Source: Laguncularia racemosa (taxonomy: Eukaryota; Streptophyta; Magnoliopsida; Myrtales; Combretaceae). Taken from it: a stretch of DNA of 64,000 nt. Each line of letters starts with the position of its first letter. Position 1 is the first letter of the stretch. The position numbers and the translations under genes are program-made. The stretch lies in the NCBI GenBank assembly GCA_037954665.1, contig JBBMOL010000065.1:1674001-1738000 (forward strand), in the 5' to 3' direction. The notes below the pieces were generated by a model. That model was not told the DNA's origin. It worked only from the letters and a program-made list of their open reading frames with translations, and ran no database searches. Below are positions 46,831 to 59,089 of this stretch, piece after piece.

Positions 46831-48233
46831 GTAATCGCCATTATCATATGCAACAATAAAGGGAGTATCAACACATTTTGCTGAGTTTTATGAAAAAAAA
46901 ATACCATGGCTCTCCGAATGGAAAATACCGTAAAACTAACAAGCACTTCAAATGGCAATTCTAGAACTAATCAAATGGTAATTAAAATCAACATTGCCAA
47001 TTCAATTAGACCGTAAATTATAATGCCATATTGCACAAGTATAAGCATCGTAAATAAGGTAGTATTTTTAGAACTAACAAGCACTTATGTAATGTCCCTT
47101 GTTATGATAATTAGAGAAGGAATTCATGGAGAAAAGCATCATATATATAAAAATTTATAGCATTATAATTACACAAGATGAATGAAAAACAATTTTAGTT
47201 TAATTTATTACTCTAGAGGGATGATGAACAACAGACACTATATATCTTTTTACCTTAGACACTAGGCTTCCGACCTCCTGTTGGCGTTTAACTCGCGAGG
47301 AGGCCTTCCAAGCTCCTTCTACCAAACTCCTTCGGCCCGGCTACTTCTAAATATTTTTTTTTCCTCCTACCCAGTTTAAATGCGCATTCAAAACGAAAAC
47401 CCCAAAATTTTTTTTCCTTCTATCGACCTCCTCTTATTGCCTTCAAACCAAAATCCTCATATTCTTTTCTCTTCTACGGAGCTCCTTTTTCCCAACTCCT
47501 ACTGTGTTCAAACCGAACACCCCTTAAGCCGAATGGTCATTATTTCACCCAACAAAAACCCCAAATTCAACAACAACACTAGAACAACATTATAGTTATT
47601 TAACAAATCAGGGGAGAGAGCGATAGATTTACCATATCTTCACGGGGATAGTCAAAGCACACCCATGACACACTGAAAGTCGAACTTCTCGAGCTTCATA
47701 AATTTCTACATTCCATGGAGAACCAAAAAAATATCGAAAGTTTTGGGTAAATAAATAAGGGAAGTGGGGAGAAGAGGAAAAGATGTTTAGACATACCTTT
47801 TACAAGCTACAGATCCAACTGATCGAGAGAGCCTACTTGCGGATTCTAGGTAAAAAGACCGACGATGGAGGTGGTTTGGGTTGTGTTTTCTGGGAAACAC
47901 GAGGCTCGGGACGATAAGAGGGAAGAAGACGAGGAGAGGAGGGAAAATGCCGAGGGAAAGTATAGGAGGCCAAAATTTAGCTGACATGTGGCAATTACTT
48001 TCTTGTAAATAAGCAATTGCGACGAAAATGACAGATAGGACAATCACATCGTCGGTAATAGCATTTGCAAGAATTATGTTCCTAGAAAAAGCCCTTCCTT
48101 TTGCGGCAATTAACTTCTCGCAATAACTATGTATTATTTGCAAGAATTATTTTCTCGAAAATACACATTTTCCTTTATGGTGATTTATTTCTCACAATAT
48201 AATTTCTCACTTTTGCTCGTTTCTATTGTAGTG

Positions 48234-50436
48234 ATCCGATTCAATCCCTACGTCCAGAATTCTATTTTTACTGAAAATCAACCATCAAAGTGATTGATCT
48301 AATACTCCAAATGATGAAAGAAATCTCATTGGTATGGTGGCAACTTTGAAGTGACCTTCAAAATTGAAGTCATCTTGAAACTAATTGTATTAGAATAAAT
48401 CACTTATTGTTGATAAAAAAAAAAACCCTTACAATTTAAAATATTTAATAATTTATAAATCTATTTCTTACTATTGGATTTTCTTTTTTAAAATTTCCAC
48501 TATAATATATATATATACATGAAATAAAAGAAATTGATTGGAAAGCGGAAGTATTCTTAGACAAAAGTATTTTATTTATAATTGAAAGTCCTGATTAAAT
48601 CTAAACCCATAAAAGTAAAAAAAGTAATCCTAACTAATAAGAATATAAATCAAGCCTCAGATTAAAGCAAAGAAATTAAATTTCCTCTTGAATCAAAATA
48701 CTATAGCTAAGAAAATAAATCTTTTATCATGCAATAATGAACCACATCAGTCAAACGATAAATTTGCAGATAGTGACTTTTAGTTAAAAGAATTGATTGG
48801 TTATCTATATTTGACCAAGAAATTAAATTCAAATAAGATTAAAAATAGTTTGAAGTTTGACATCGATACAATCCAAATCCATTTAATAATAATATAAAAT
48901 CCAGCTTGGTGTACATTGAAAAATGGCTACCAACTTTTAATACTGACATCACAGCTATGAGGTATAAGCTTGTAGGCTATTCCCTCTTCCATGGAAACTT
49001 TTGCCCATAAGTCATTGACCTATTTATCGTATAAATTACTCAATTTTGTAGAACTATTTTTATGTTGAAAAATCTAGCCTTATTATTTTAGAAAATAATG
49101 TGCCCCCATATTCCAAATAATAATATGCCACTCATTCTAAATATGCATACTATTAATATTCAGTCGAATCTAAGCAAAAAAATTTATTCAAATTTAAATT
49201 AATTTCAAATTTTAAATATATTTCGACTTTAAAATCTATATTATATTATTTCGATATAACTCGATTTGTTTAGGGTTTTAACTAGTCAATGGTGTAGTAG
49301 GTTATTTTAATGTGAAGACCGACATTTAAGCGTTTATTGCATAATATAATTAGATAAATAGGATGATGTTTTATATTGACAATTGTAGATTAAAACACCA
49401 CTCCTTTTGCTATGCACACGTCGTTGCCAAGCTTATGTACATGTACATACTGTATGCTTCAAACTGTGGGCGTTGCATCGTACCAAAGTATACTTTCCTT
49501 AATATTTTTTCCTACCCATTTGTACGAAGGAAACCTCCAATCAGGAACTTTTAAAAATAATCCAATTTATGAAGCTTCCAGCGGTGGTCGTGTGACGAAT
49601 TTAGAAAGAGATGTCACCATTGATATGTTGGAATTTTTGATAATTTTATTGTTAATTTACGTATTAATAAAATATATTTAATGATAATTATTAATTAAAA
49701 TTTAATATATATAATTAAATACTGATATTAAAAATTAAATTAATCTCGTTAAAATTATTATTAAAAGAGTGGTAGTTTATTCGTCTTAACATATTTTAGC
49801 ATATGCTATGATAATTATTTTTATTAATAAAAAACTTACCGCTTGCTCTCACTTTTCCACCTTCATGCTTTTTTGCCAAGTAAACAATATTCTTTTGACG
49901 TTTATGTTTTTGCATAATTCTAATTCTATATTCTTTCCATAACAAGTGTTCCCTTCTAATATAAAACTATTAATCCATTAATTGTTATTTATCTCCACTA
50001 TCGTTAATTTATTTATTAGTGTTAATTATCACATTTGTTTTTGATAAATACAAATTTTCAATAATTTGTACCAATCAAACCAAATTTTCTATAATTACAA
50101 ATGACACATAAACATAGAGTAATTGTTTCTTAAAATGTATTTTATAAATTCAATTGACATTTAAGTCATTAATTATTATTTGCCTCAACATTATAATATA
50201 TAGACTTTATATCTATATCAATGAACATTTAAGTCACTAAATTCAATTGATGATTAAGCCAATAGAATTATATTCATCTCCACATTTTTAATTATATAGT
50301 TTTAATATAATTTTTTACACTCTATTTATCTTTGCTCTTCCTTCATGTTCTCTCTCTTCGGATCAATACCCTCTATACTATTGTTGATTTATCAAATATA
50401 CTATTTTTGGTACATGTAACACATATGTGCATAATA
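48234..50436. other. AT-rich intergenic region, nothing identified
   Basis: No coding exons, RNA genes or clear repeats were found. The patch at 49363-49620 is less AT-rich but has no recognisable product. Confidence 0.4.
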
Positions 50437-50444
50437 GTAAAAGC

Positions 50445-51083
50445 TAGGGATGGGTAAAAAAAAAAAAAAACCAATTGAATTGAATCGAACCATATAATAG
50501 GTTCAAACTTTCTTTTTAGATTCAAAAAAATTACAAATTAAATTAGACCTTTTTTTTAGATTTAAAAAAATTACAAACCGAACCAAACTATAAGAAGTAA
50601 AGAAAAAAAATGAATGTGAAAATCTAGAAAATGTACTACTAAAAAAAGAGTTCTATATCACTTATTTAATTCCTTTTCTTCTTTGGTTTTTATCAAATAA
50701 TTTACTTTCTTTTATATTTTTGCTTATTGATTAATATAAAAATTATAATTATCTTAAGAGAGACACTAAAACCTCATTAATATATCATATAGGTATTAAA
50801 GATGGTAAATAATATTAAAAAATAATAATAAATTAAAATTCTTTTAAGTTAAGCATAATTTTTCATAAATTATTAACTTATATATAGAAAAAAATTAATA
50901 ACATGTGTTAAAGTGGTTCAAATTGTAAGTTGAATTGGATTGAACTGTTTTTTTTTAGGTTTGAAAATATTATGAACCAAACTATATGGTTAAGTTTGAT
51001 TTAAAAGAAAAAATGAATTGAAATATACGATTCGGTTATATTCGAGGGATGAACCATATTGAATTGAAGTGCGCCCACCCCTA
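50445..51083. mobile_element. hAT-type MITE
   Basis: A 639-bp non-coding element with ends TAGGGATGGG and CCCACCCCTA, inverted repeats with one mismatch. It is flanked by an 8-bp target-site duplication that differs at one base: gtaaaagc (50437-50444) and gtaaaaac (51084-51091). The 8-bp duplication and the 'TAGGGRTGGGC' ends are typical of hAT MITEs. The interior is rich in 'gaattgaat' and 'ggttcaaa' words. Confidence 0.85.
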
Positions 51084-52289
51084 GTAAAAACTGCTACAAT
51101 ACCATAGCTGTTTTTGCAAAAACTCTAATCTATTTAAAGATGTGGCTGCCCATACCATTTTCACATCATGCCCGTATCATTTGCCTACATTGGGTTGAAT
51201 AATATCTGGCCCCTATTGGACCATTCCTTCTCTATTTTATGTATTTAGTATGTTGATTTATACTACTTTATCTTGCTTAACTAATTTGTGTGTCTAAAAT
51301 GAAAAGTTATTCATATAGTTTGCTTATCATACTTTAATGCATTTTCGTGAATTTACCGATTCAATTCTTTTACGAGATTTTCATATCACACCGACCCACT
51401 CATCAAGTTGCCACTTATATGAAGCCAAGTTTACAAAGAAATTAAAAAAAAAAAAATCAAAATAGAGTCACATAGCAACATCACCAAGAAGAAGAAATAT
51501 GCAAAAATGAAGTTTGTGAGTGAATTGGGTTTGGTTGATGAGTTGGCCTTATTTGATGAATAGGCTAGTTTGATCCAACAACTCATGATGTGTTAAATTG
51601 AATTAAAAAAACTCAATTCATTTATTAAATAAGTTAAGACGTATTGGTTTATTTAGCTTGACTTGCATGAGCTAAACTGTGTTAATTCGGTTTAACTTAT
51701 TTTTATAACTCTATTTAGCTTGATGACTTGCATGAGCTAGATTGTATTGACTGATTTAACTTATTTTTATAACTCTTTTCATAATACCAATGATGTCCCC
51801 CAAGCTTAACAGGTATACATACATAAATACATATATTGTGTATGCATGTATATATGTAGCTGGCTCTCCTTCAATTGAAATCCTATAACGCCATTGATCT
51901 CGATGATCCAAATGCCAAATGCAAGCCAATAGTTTATGCTTTAATGAGGAAGAAGGGAAGGAATAGGAGGAATGAAATGTGAAGGGAAAGAATTAAGGAG
52001 AAAGAAAAAAAAAAGAAAGAAAGAAAGAAAAGGATCATGAAATCCTTTATTTGTATAATAATAATAATAATAGATAGCAACGAATAAAAATGGAAAAAAA
52101 GTTTAATATAAAAGTTTTAGTAAAATACCATAAAAGATCCTAAAATTTAAAGGTGTGTTTTTATCTTAAAGATAAAAGTAGTATTTTTCTTTGAATTCAT
52201 TTCCAAGTATATATGCAGGAATTTTCCTTTTTAGGATACAGTCAATTTTTATTTTTATTTTTTATTTTCTATTTTTTTTTTTTTTTATG

Positions 52290-52700
52290 GGGACTTCTCT
52301 AGACTTAAATAAAAACCGAACATTATTGTTAGACTTGTTGTATATAAGAAATTTTCCATGGTTGCCGAAGGATCGGGACCAAGTCCTATCAATTGTCAGC
52401 TGCAATTTGCTGTGCCGAGTGTCGACGATGATAGGAAAGGAAGCCCGGATGAGCATCGTCCCGGGACCAAACGATTCTCCTGTGGGACGCGTGAATTGCG
52501 CTTGATCGGCGCGCCGGGGGGTGAGTGGGGTTGTGTTGTGGTCGTCCTGATCCTCGTGAGTCTGTCACGACAGCTCTCTTCCGTGCTGTTCTTGTCCAAC
52601 ATCATTGTCTTCCAAGTGGACAACCTGATATTATTGTTAGCGATGGACAAGCTTTTGGTTAACACGAGCTTAGTTTCTTATCCTTTTCTTTTTCCCTTTC
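52290..52700. other. GC-rich island, unidentified
   Basis: Between very AT-rich flanks, about 300 bp (52340-52650) are clearly richer in G+C, and three overlapping frames are open on the two strands (52191-52505 +, 52358-52789 +, 52396-52665 -). I recognise no domain in any of them. No good signal peptide goes with the minus frame. It may be a small gene, a captured exon or an organelle-derived insert. Confidence 0.3.
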
Positions 52701-52789
52701 CCAGAAGCTTTTTCCCTTGGATCTTTCAAAGATATGCATTTAGAATTCTATATGACTATTTCATTCTTCATTTTCTACATGGTTTTTAA

Positions 52790-54725
52790 TTTTATTATCT
52801 ATTTATTATTCTATTCAATGGCAATATGATAAAATAAAATATGAAAACACGGTTTTCAAATATTTAAAAACTTAAATACTCAACTCTAAAAAAAAAAAAA
52901 ATTGGTATTAATATACCGTATCTTTGGATTAGTGATAAATAAATATCAATAATATTTTAGACACATACTAGTGATATGGGTAAATTTAAAACTGATTGTT
53001 CATATTTCTATATATTAGAATTTTATTAGTACTTTTTTTGTTTCTAATCCAAGTTTAATGTTGTTTTTTCTTAGATTAATTTATATATTAGCCAAATTAA
53101 TTTGACATCTATATATAGAAATTATTCGAAAAATAAAATGTATTCCTAAAAGAAATGAGTATTCCAATATCCTATATTTGTCGATGACCATAGAATCACA
53201 GTTTTTTTTTTTTTTCCCAGTAATTTGATTAGTTGGAGAATATTCAGAACAAGATAAAAAGATTAATTTTATCTTCATGGTGCATTTTCTTTAGAGTTTC
53301 AAAGACTGATTTATATATTTTCCAAATATATTATGCCTTCTTTTTCCTCTTTACCTTAAAGATATAATTTTATATAAGTTGAATATATCTTTATATGTCA
53401 CATTTGATATTTACCAACTATATCCAGTGGAATAGAATGTATTTATGGATGGAACGGTCATTCCAATCCTATGTTTGGTAATCACTAGAAAATCATTTCT
53501 TTTCTTTCTTTTTTTTTTTTCTTAGTAATTTGATTAGTTTGAGTACAATCGAAATAAAATAAAAAAATAGTATAAAATTGTACTTCTAAGAAAAAAAATC
53601 CTCAACCTCTTGATGATGTATAATTTACCTAATATTATAGCACTTGCCATAGTATACATGTAATGTATGTAATATATATTACATGTACACACACTATGTA
53701 CACTATGTATCTCTTACAATTAAATAGGATTAATTGCATGATATATATTATTATAGTAATACATTGTGATGTATGTTAATTTATATTCTATTCTCTTAAT
53801 GTAGTACCATAATATTAATTGTGACTATGACATATATGTAGTATACAATATATATCACACATCTATTGGTATTTGGGTTAAAATACATAATTATAATTAT
53901 TTGTAACGAATAAATCTTGATAGCACTTGTATGTGAATTTGCATTTATAGGTATATGGTTGCAAACATGCTTTAAATATGTTTTTTTTTTTTCTTTTCTA
54001 AAGTTGGAATGCAAAATGTGATTTTTTTATTTTTTTTTGTAGTGTCTTGAAACTGAAATTGCAATCAATGTTGAAATGGTCGTTATTGCAATTCTAACTT
54101 TTACAATCATATCCCTTCGAATGAAAATGAATTGAATATGGAATCATGAATCCTTCCGAGCTTGTTTATATGTACTAAATGTATTATTACTATTTTGAAC
54201 TTGTTAATAAATACTCAAGGATATTCAACAAGTGATAAAATGGAAAATAAATCTATATATACTTTTTCATATATTCGTTTTTATCATGATTTGTATTTTT
54301 TTTAACTTATTAATATATAAAATGAAAACACTACAAAACCCTTATTCTTTATTATCGATAGAGCATTTTAGATTTGGCTTCTTAAGGCTCATCTCAACCC
54401 ACTCAGATTCTAGTCTGAACTCTTCTCACCTATGTTGACTTCTTTCAACACAAAATTGCGCAATCCAACTTGTAGTCTCAAATTTTAATTTGTAGTCTTA
54501 AGTTTTGATTTTCTCCAGATCGGATTTATGTTCCTATCCCTACAATCGATAAGCACATAAAAGCAATACAAATAAGAAAGAGGGTTGATCAAAGATAAAC
54601 TCCCATGATATTAGGAGAGAATCTAAATAATTAATACACTTATTTAATTAAAATTATCTACAACATCTATAAATAAAAAAAAGATAATCGAATAAAAGAT
54701 TTTTCGGACTCTCTTATTTTCAATA
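52790..54725. other. AT-rich intergenic region, nothing identified
   Basis: Poly-T runs and AT-rich microsatellite-like tracts dominate. No gene or clear repeat boundary was found. Confidence 0.4.
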
Positions 54726-56690
54726 TGTAAACACCTCATTTTTGCTCTAAGAATCAATAATGATCAATTTCCAATTTTTCCCAATTTTTTTTTCCAATTT
54801 TTCCCTAATTTGGCAAAAATAGGAAAAATATTCAAAAAATAAAAATAAATAGGAAAACACATCAATTTTGAAAAATAATTTCAGAAACAGCAATTATAAG
54901 GAATAAATAATTTTTACAAATTTTTGAAATTTCAAAAAATACAAAAAAATAAAAAAATCGCATTGCATATATGCAATTTGCGAAATAAAGAAAATCGCGA
55001 ACATGGGCTAGCTCAGCTGGTCCGAACCACGGTCAGGCAGGCGTGCGCGGGTGCGAGGTCAGGGGTTCGAAACGCGGGGGAAGCAGAATCCGCGCTTTGC
55101 AAATTTTTCCTTTACTTGGGACACGTGGCAGCACCTGATTGGCTAGAGCGAACGCACGCGCCGGGCGCGTGATGGTCTTCAACCTCTGCCTGAGATTGCC
55201 GGCGAGGGGAAAAATCCGAATTTCGACCATTTTGATTCAATTTTTTGCACGAATCCAACAGATCTTCAACAGAATTAAGATAAACATCATCCAATTGGAT
55301 CAAATCTCAACAAATCGATGGATTTACACGGATCGGAGTTGGTTTGTTTAACCGCAAATTCGATTTGCTTCGATCGGTGGAAATCCGAGCTTATCCAACT
55401 CGATTTCGAAAGCCTATAAATAGAGGATGAAGTGAGGAAGCTAAAGCACAGATCAAAAGCGAGAGAAAGTGAGAGAAAAGGGAGAATCGAAGTTCGCTGG
55501 AGTTATTTCGAAGCCGCGACCGTCGAGCAAGAGTTGGGCAACCACCAAGAGGCGTTTCTGAAGCAAACCACTGCCACCATTGGATTCCTCACCTCCAAGA
55601 ACCTAGGAATCGACACCTCAACCTTTGAAGAAGGCCGCCGGAACGCCGTCAACGAGCACTCCCCGCCGTCACATCCGATCGACCCGACCCGACCCGCACA
55701 CCGACCTGGATCCAGGTAAGTCGGATTTTTTCAATTTTCTTTAATTTATTTATTTATTTGGTTTATTTATTTCGAATTAATTGTTTGTTATTTATTTACT
55801 TATTGGTTATTTATTTACTTATGTGTTATTTATATAAGTAGAAAAAAAGTTAGAAATTAGATTTTTAGGATTTAATGATATAAAAATAAAAATATAATAA
55901 TAATAAAAAAAATAAAAATGTAGAAAATAATAAAAATATTAGGAAAATAACAATAAAAGTTTAGATTTTAGAATAAGGTAGATAAAAATCTAGGAGACAA
56001 TTTTTCAATAAAAATAAAAATTGTGAAAAATTAAAAAAAATTAAAAATTAATAAAAAATCATAAAAATTATTAAAAAAATAATAAAATTTATAATAGTAG
56101 AAATAAGTCAAAAAATAGTAGAAAAATGAGTTTTATCACTTAGAAAAATTATTTTCTCAAATAAATCCAAAATTGATGTTTTCCCTTAAAATTATTTTCA
56201 AAAATCAAATTAAAGCTTAGGCTTATATTTTTTAGAAAAAATCCTAAAAATGGTAAAAACATAAATCAAAAGAGATTTCACAATTAAAATTCACAAACAC
56301 ACTTAAAGTTTTTCAGGAAAAGCAAACTACAACTTGTTTGATCATGAATAGCAGGTACGTAGGCACCCATTTGGGACAACCTTAAAACGAATAAAAAATC
56401 CTTTTCTTAGAATAAATTCAAAAATACAATAAAAGGTAACAAAAATAAAATAAAAGACATTTCTAAATGGGGATAATTTTAGGAGATTAGATGGTAACCT
56501 TAGGGTTTTAATATGTTAGCCTCCGAACTTAGAAACTCTGGTTTTTTCCTTTTCCTCTTTTCACAAAAATAAGAAGAGGAAATCACGACGACTAGTGGTC
56601 CAAATTAAGACTAATCCGTTCCATTAGTCTTAATTCAACCTTTCCCAACAATAGTTGGGTGGCGACTCCAAAACTAAATGAAATTCCTAA
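54726..56690 (+). mobile_element. Solo LTR-like block, possibly Ty3/gypsy Tat-type
   Basis: It starts with TGTAAACACCTC, a common start of Tat-type LTRs. It has a TATA box (TATAAATAG at 55415), a GC-rich transcribed-looking part up to a strong splice-donor-like CAGGTAAGT (55716), the word GGTACGTAGGCACCC (56354-56368) and GTGGCGACTCC (56659-56669). The last two are familiar from Tat/Ogre-type LTR ends and primer sites. No second copy lies in the window and no coding region follows, so it is either a solo LTR with its adjacent leader or a truncated element. Boundaries are approximate. Confidence 0.5.
55005..55080 (+). promoter_or_regulatory. tRNA-like Pol III promoter (A and B boxes)
   Basis: TAGCTCAGCTGG at 55009-55020 matches the A-box consensus TRGCNNARYNGG at every position. 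GGTTCGAAACG at 55064-55074 matches the B box GGTTCGANNCC except the last base. Box spacing (55 nt) is longer than in most tRNAs but acceptable for tRNA-derived SINEs. The segment has no cloverleaf end, so it is not a functional tRNA gene. It sits within the LTR-like block. Confidence 0.6.
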
Positions 56691-58640
56691 CTCAAGTCGA
56701 GGATCTATATTAGATGAGTATATGGTCTAGTCTAGATCGGATTAAGAATGGGAAATAAAAAATTAGACTAGACACAATACTTAAAAGATTCTCTCATTTT
56801 TCTTATATTAAATAAACTTCGATACTCTCATAACCTAATTTGTATCATCATAAATGACAGAATCATCTTTTCGAAAACCTAGCACAACACTTATCTCCCC
56901 TATGAGTTCAAACTCAATTATAAAAAGCATCCGCCAAAAAACGCCGAATACGTCAGTTAGGCTGACCTTCCAACAACCTTCGTTTATCCTCTTAAGGGCG
57001 TTGCAACTTGCAAGTGTAACCCTAGGAAAATTTATCGAATAAAAAAAGAACAAAACACTATTCGAAGTCGCAATCTTGGTGTCATGCCACGTCTGTCTAC
57101 CGACATCCACCATCCCACGCGTTTAAAAAAAAAAAAAAAAAGGTACGAACAACGATAGTATTTTTATTCAATAATGTCATCTTAGAATTTTTTTTTTTCT
57201 TGGTATTACAAGTACAAGTTAGGAACATGCAACAGCTCACTCTTGGGTGATAACTGCTAACGTGTCGTCAAAGTCTCCAAAATGTGTGAACTTGTCAAAA
57301 ATAATTATGGATTTATTGTGATATATTATATAGTTTTTCCATTATATGCTCATGTTTTACATGTACTTATTTCTTATCTAACTCGGGGGGCTTCGTGATA
57401 AATATTTCCTATTGATTTTTTCCCTTTTTTTTTTCTTTTTCTTTTTAGACGATAAAAATAGTGATTTGAACTATGAATATAGAAAGACGAGGTAAATCGA
57501 AATTTATAAAGAAAAACCTCAATATAGGAGAAAATAGTACTTGATAAAGAACATGACTAATCCTCTCATGTATGTATCTAATATGTGGGAACCAACATGA
57601 GTTTCTATTCATACCTTTATAATAAAGAATATGAAAACAAATTAATAGTATGTTTGCTTTGTATAATAAAATAAAGCAAAAATAAAATTGTAATTTTAAA
57701 AAATAAAATAAATAATAAATATATATTTTTTATAATTTATTTGAAAATTTTTGAATAGATATATAAATATGTTGAGAAAAATAAAAAGAAAACTATTAAT
57801 TAAAGAGATTTTAATTATACTTAGCATGATGAAGTGAACCACTAATAAGCATTGATGACTAGTCAAGGCTACTGTAGCTGGCTGCTGCTTTTCTGTCAAT
57901 ATTCCAAATTCCAAACGTTTACTTTGATTTCCATATGCTCTTGGTCGAATATATACAATCCCAAACTTTTGAAAAAGAGAAAAAAAAAAAAATTATTATG
58001 ACTTTTGTAGTCTCTGCATGCAACATCTCGGATCAAATATAAAAAGTTCAAGCATTCTTTGGAGCTTTATAAATTCATAAAATGATTGAAGAGTTGTGCT
58101 ATATGACATGAAATTAAAAGCCGATCATTCATTGATATTCCAAGAAGAAGATTACAACTTTCTTGGATAAAAATAGAGGAATGATCTCTAATAAAATATT
58201 TTGGAATCATGATGAAGATTACATATTTTGGATTCCAATGAAATCCTTTTTAATCGGTATTTAATTAAATTTTTTTACTGTAATTTCAATAAATAGAAAT
58301 AAAACTCTTACAATAGAAAGTAATTCTTATTCGGAATTCATAACATTTGATTCTAAGAAAAAGTTTAAAAACATTATCATTAAGTAATCTCACGGATTGT
58401 ATTTTATTGAAAAAACATGGAAGAGAATATTAGGGGAGTACTCTTAAATATTGTAACTTTTCAAAAAAAAAATTTGCGAATATTATATCCGTAATAATTA
58501 TTTCAAAAATAGGTTTCAAATGTACAAACTTAGTTTGTGACTTTTTTTTCTTCCAAAATTTGTAAAATCGAAGATGTAGATTGGATCAACACCTTTAGTA
58601 TAATTTGTATTGAAAGAGCGAGCGTTGTTCATGTCTTCAA
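56691..58640. other. AT-rich intergenic region with one less AT-rich patch
   Basis: The patch 56835-57113 has an open minus-strand frame of 92 codons without a recognisable domain. The rest is AT-rich with homopolymers. Nothing else was identified. Confidence 0.35.
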
Positions 58641-58644
58641 GCAA

Positions 58645-58725
58645 TTTACTTGAAGGCGTAAATGACGTCTGTGACTTTAGTACAATGCTTGAAGGCGTGA
58701 ATGATGTTCGTACCTTTAGTGTAAC
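58645..58725. repeat. Short direct repeat of about 37 bp
   Basis: The phrase cttgaaggcgtaaatgacg, then tgactttagtacaat, recurs about 37 bp on as cttgaaggcgtgaatgatg, then acctttagtgtaac. It may be part of a minisatellite or the edge of a larger element next to the fold-back repeat. Confidence 0.6.
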
Positions 58726-58744
58726 TTTTTTTTTTTTTTAATAC

Positions 58745-59087
58745 TTTGGCATATGGAAACATAGTAATTTGATCTTTATAAAAATACCAAATGGAAACAC
58801 AGTTTGATCTTCATTATAATACACTTAAATAAGTCTTTTTTGAGATATTATGAATTTCGTAACTCTAAATAAGTAAAAAGTTATAACCTTTTAAATTAAA
58901 AAAAAGCAAACCACATCATTTTTAGTTTTTTTTTTTTTCTAACTTTAAAAGGTTATAACTTTTTGTTTTTTTGGAGTTATAAAATCTATAATATATATAA
59001 AAAAGATTGATTTGAGTATATTATAGCTAAAATTAAATGGAGATGTTTTTATAAGATTTATATTATTATGTTTTCATGTGTTGAAAT
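58745..59087. repeat. Fold-back (long inverted-repeat) element
   Basis: The two halves (about 58745-58915 and 58920-59087) are imperfect inverted copies. Among the matching pieces are aaaaagttataaccttttaaa on one side and its complement on the other, and 'aacatagtaattt' versus 'aacataataatat' at the tips. The RNA could form a stem of about 160 bp. This is the structure of a fold-back MITE. Confidence 0.7.
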
Positions 59088-59089
59088 GT

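Larger units (their letters stand above)
44887..48233 (-). mobile_element. CACTA (EnSpm) DNA transposon, non-autonomous
   Basis: It starts CACTACAACAA (44887) and ends TTGTAGTG (48233), the hallmark CACTA inverted termini, and is flanked by an exact 3-bp target-site duplication, atc (44884-44886 and 48234-48236). Subterminal copies of an 'attgcgag / ctcgcaat' motif cluster at both ends. On the minus strand it encodes the start of a TNP2-type transposase but lacks the rest. It therefore looks like an internally deleted element that needs a transposase from elsewhere. Confidence 0.93.

Noticed and set aside
52396..52665. IDA-like signalling peptide gene
   Set aside because: Only 6 of 10 core residues match, the motif is not at the C-terminus, and no signal peptide is present. 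Kept only as a low-weight observation.
55005..55080. Functional tRNA gene
   Set aside because: A and B boxes are present but there is no complete cloverleaf, acceptor stem or anticodon loop of the normal size.
55432..55719. Protein-coding gene in the GC-rich part of the LTR-like block
   Set aside because: No ATG start of its own, no domain, and the position between a TATA box and a splice donor fits a retroelement leader.
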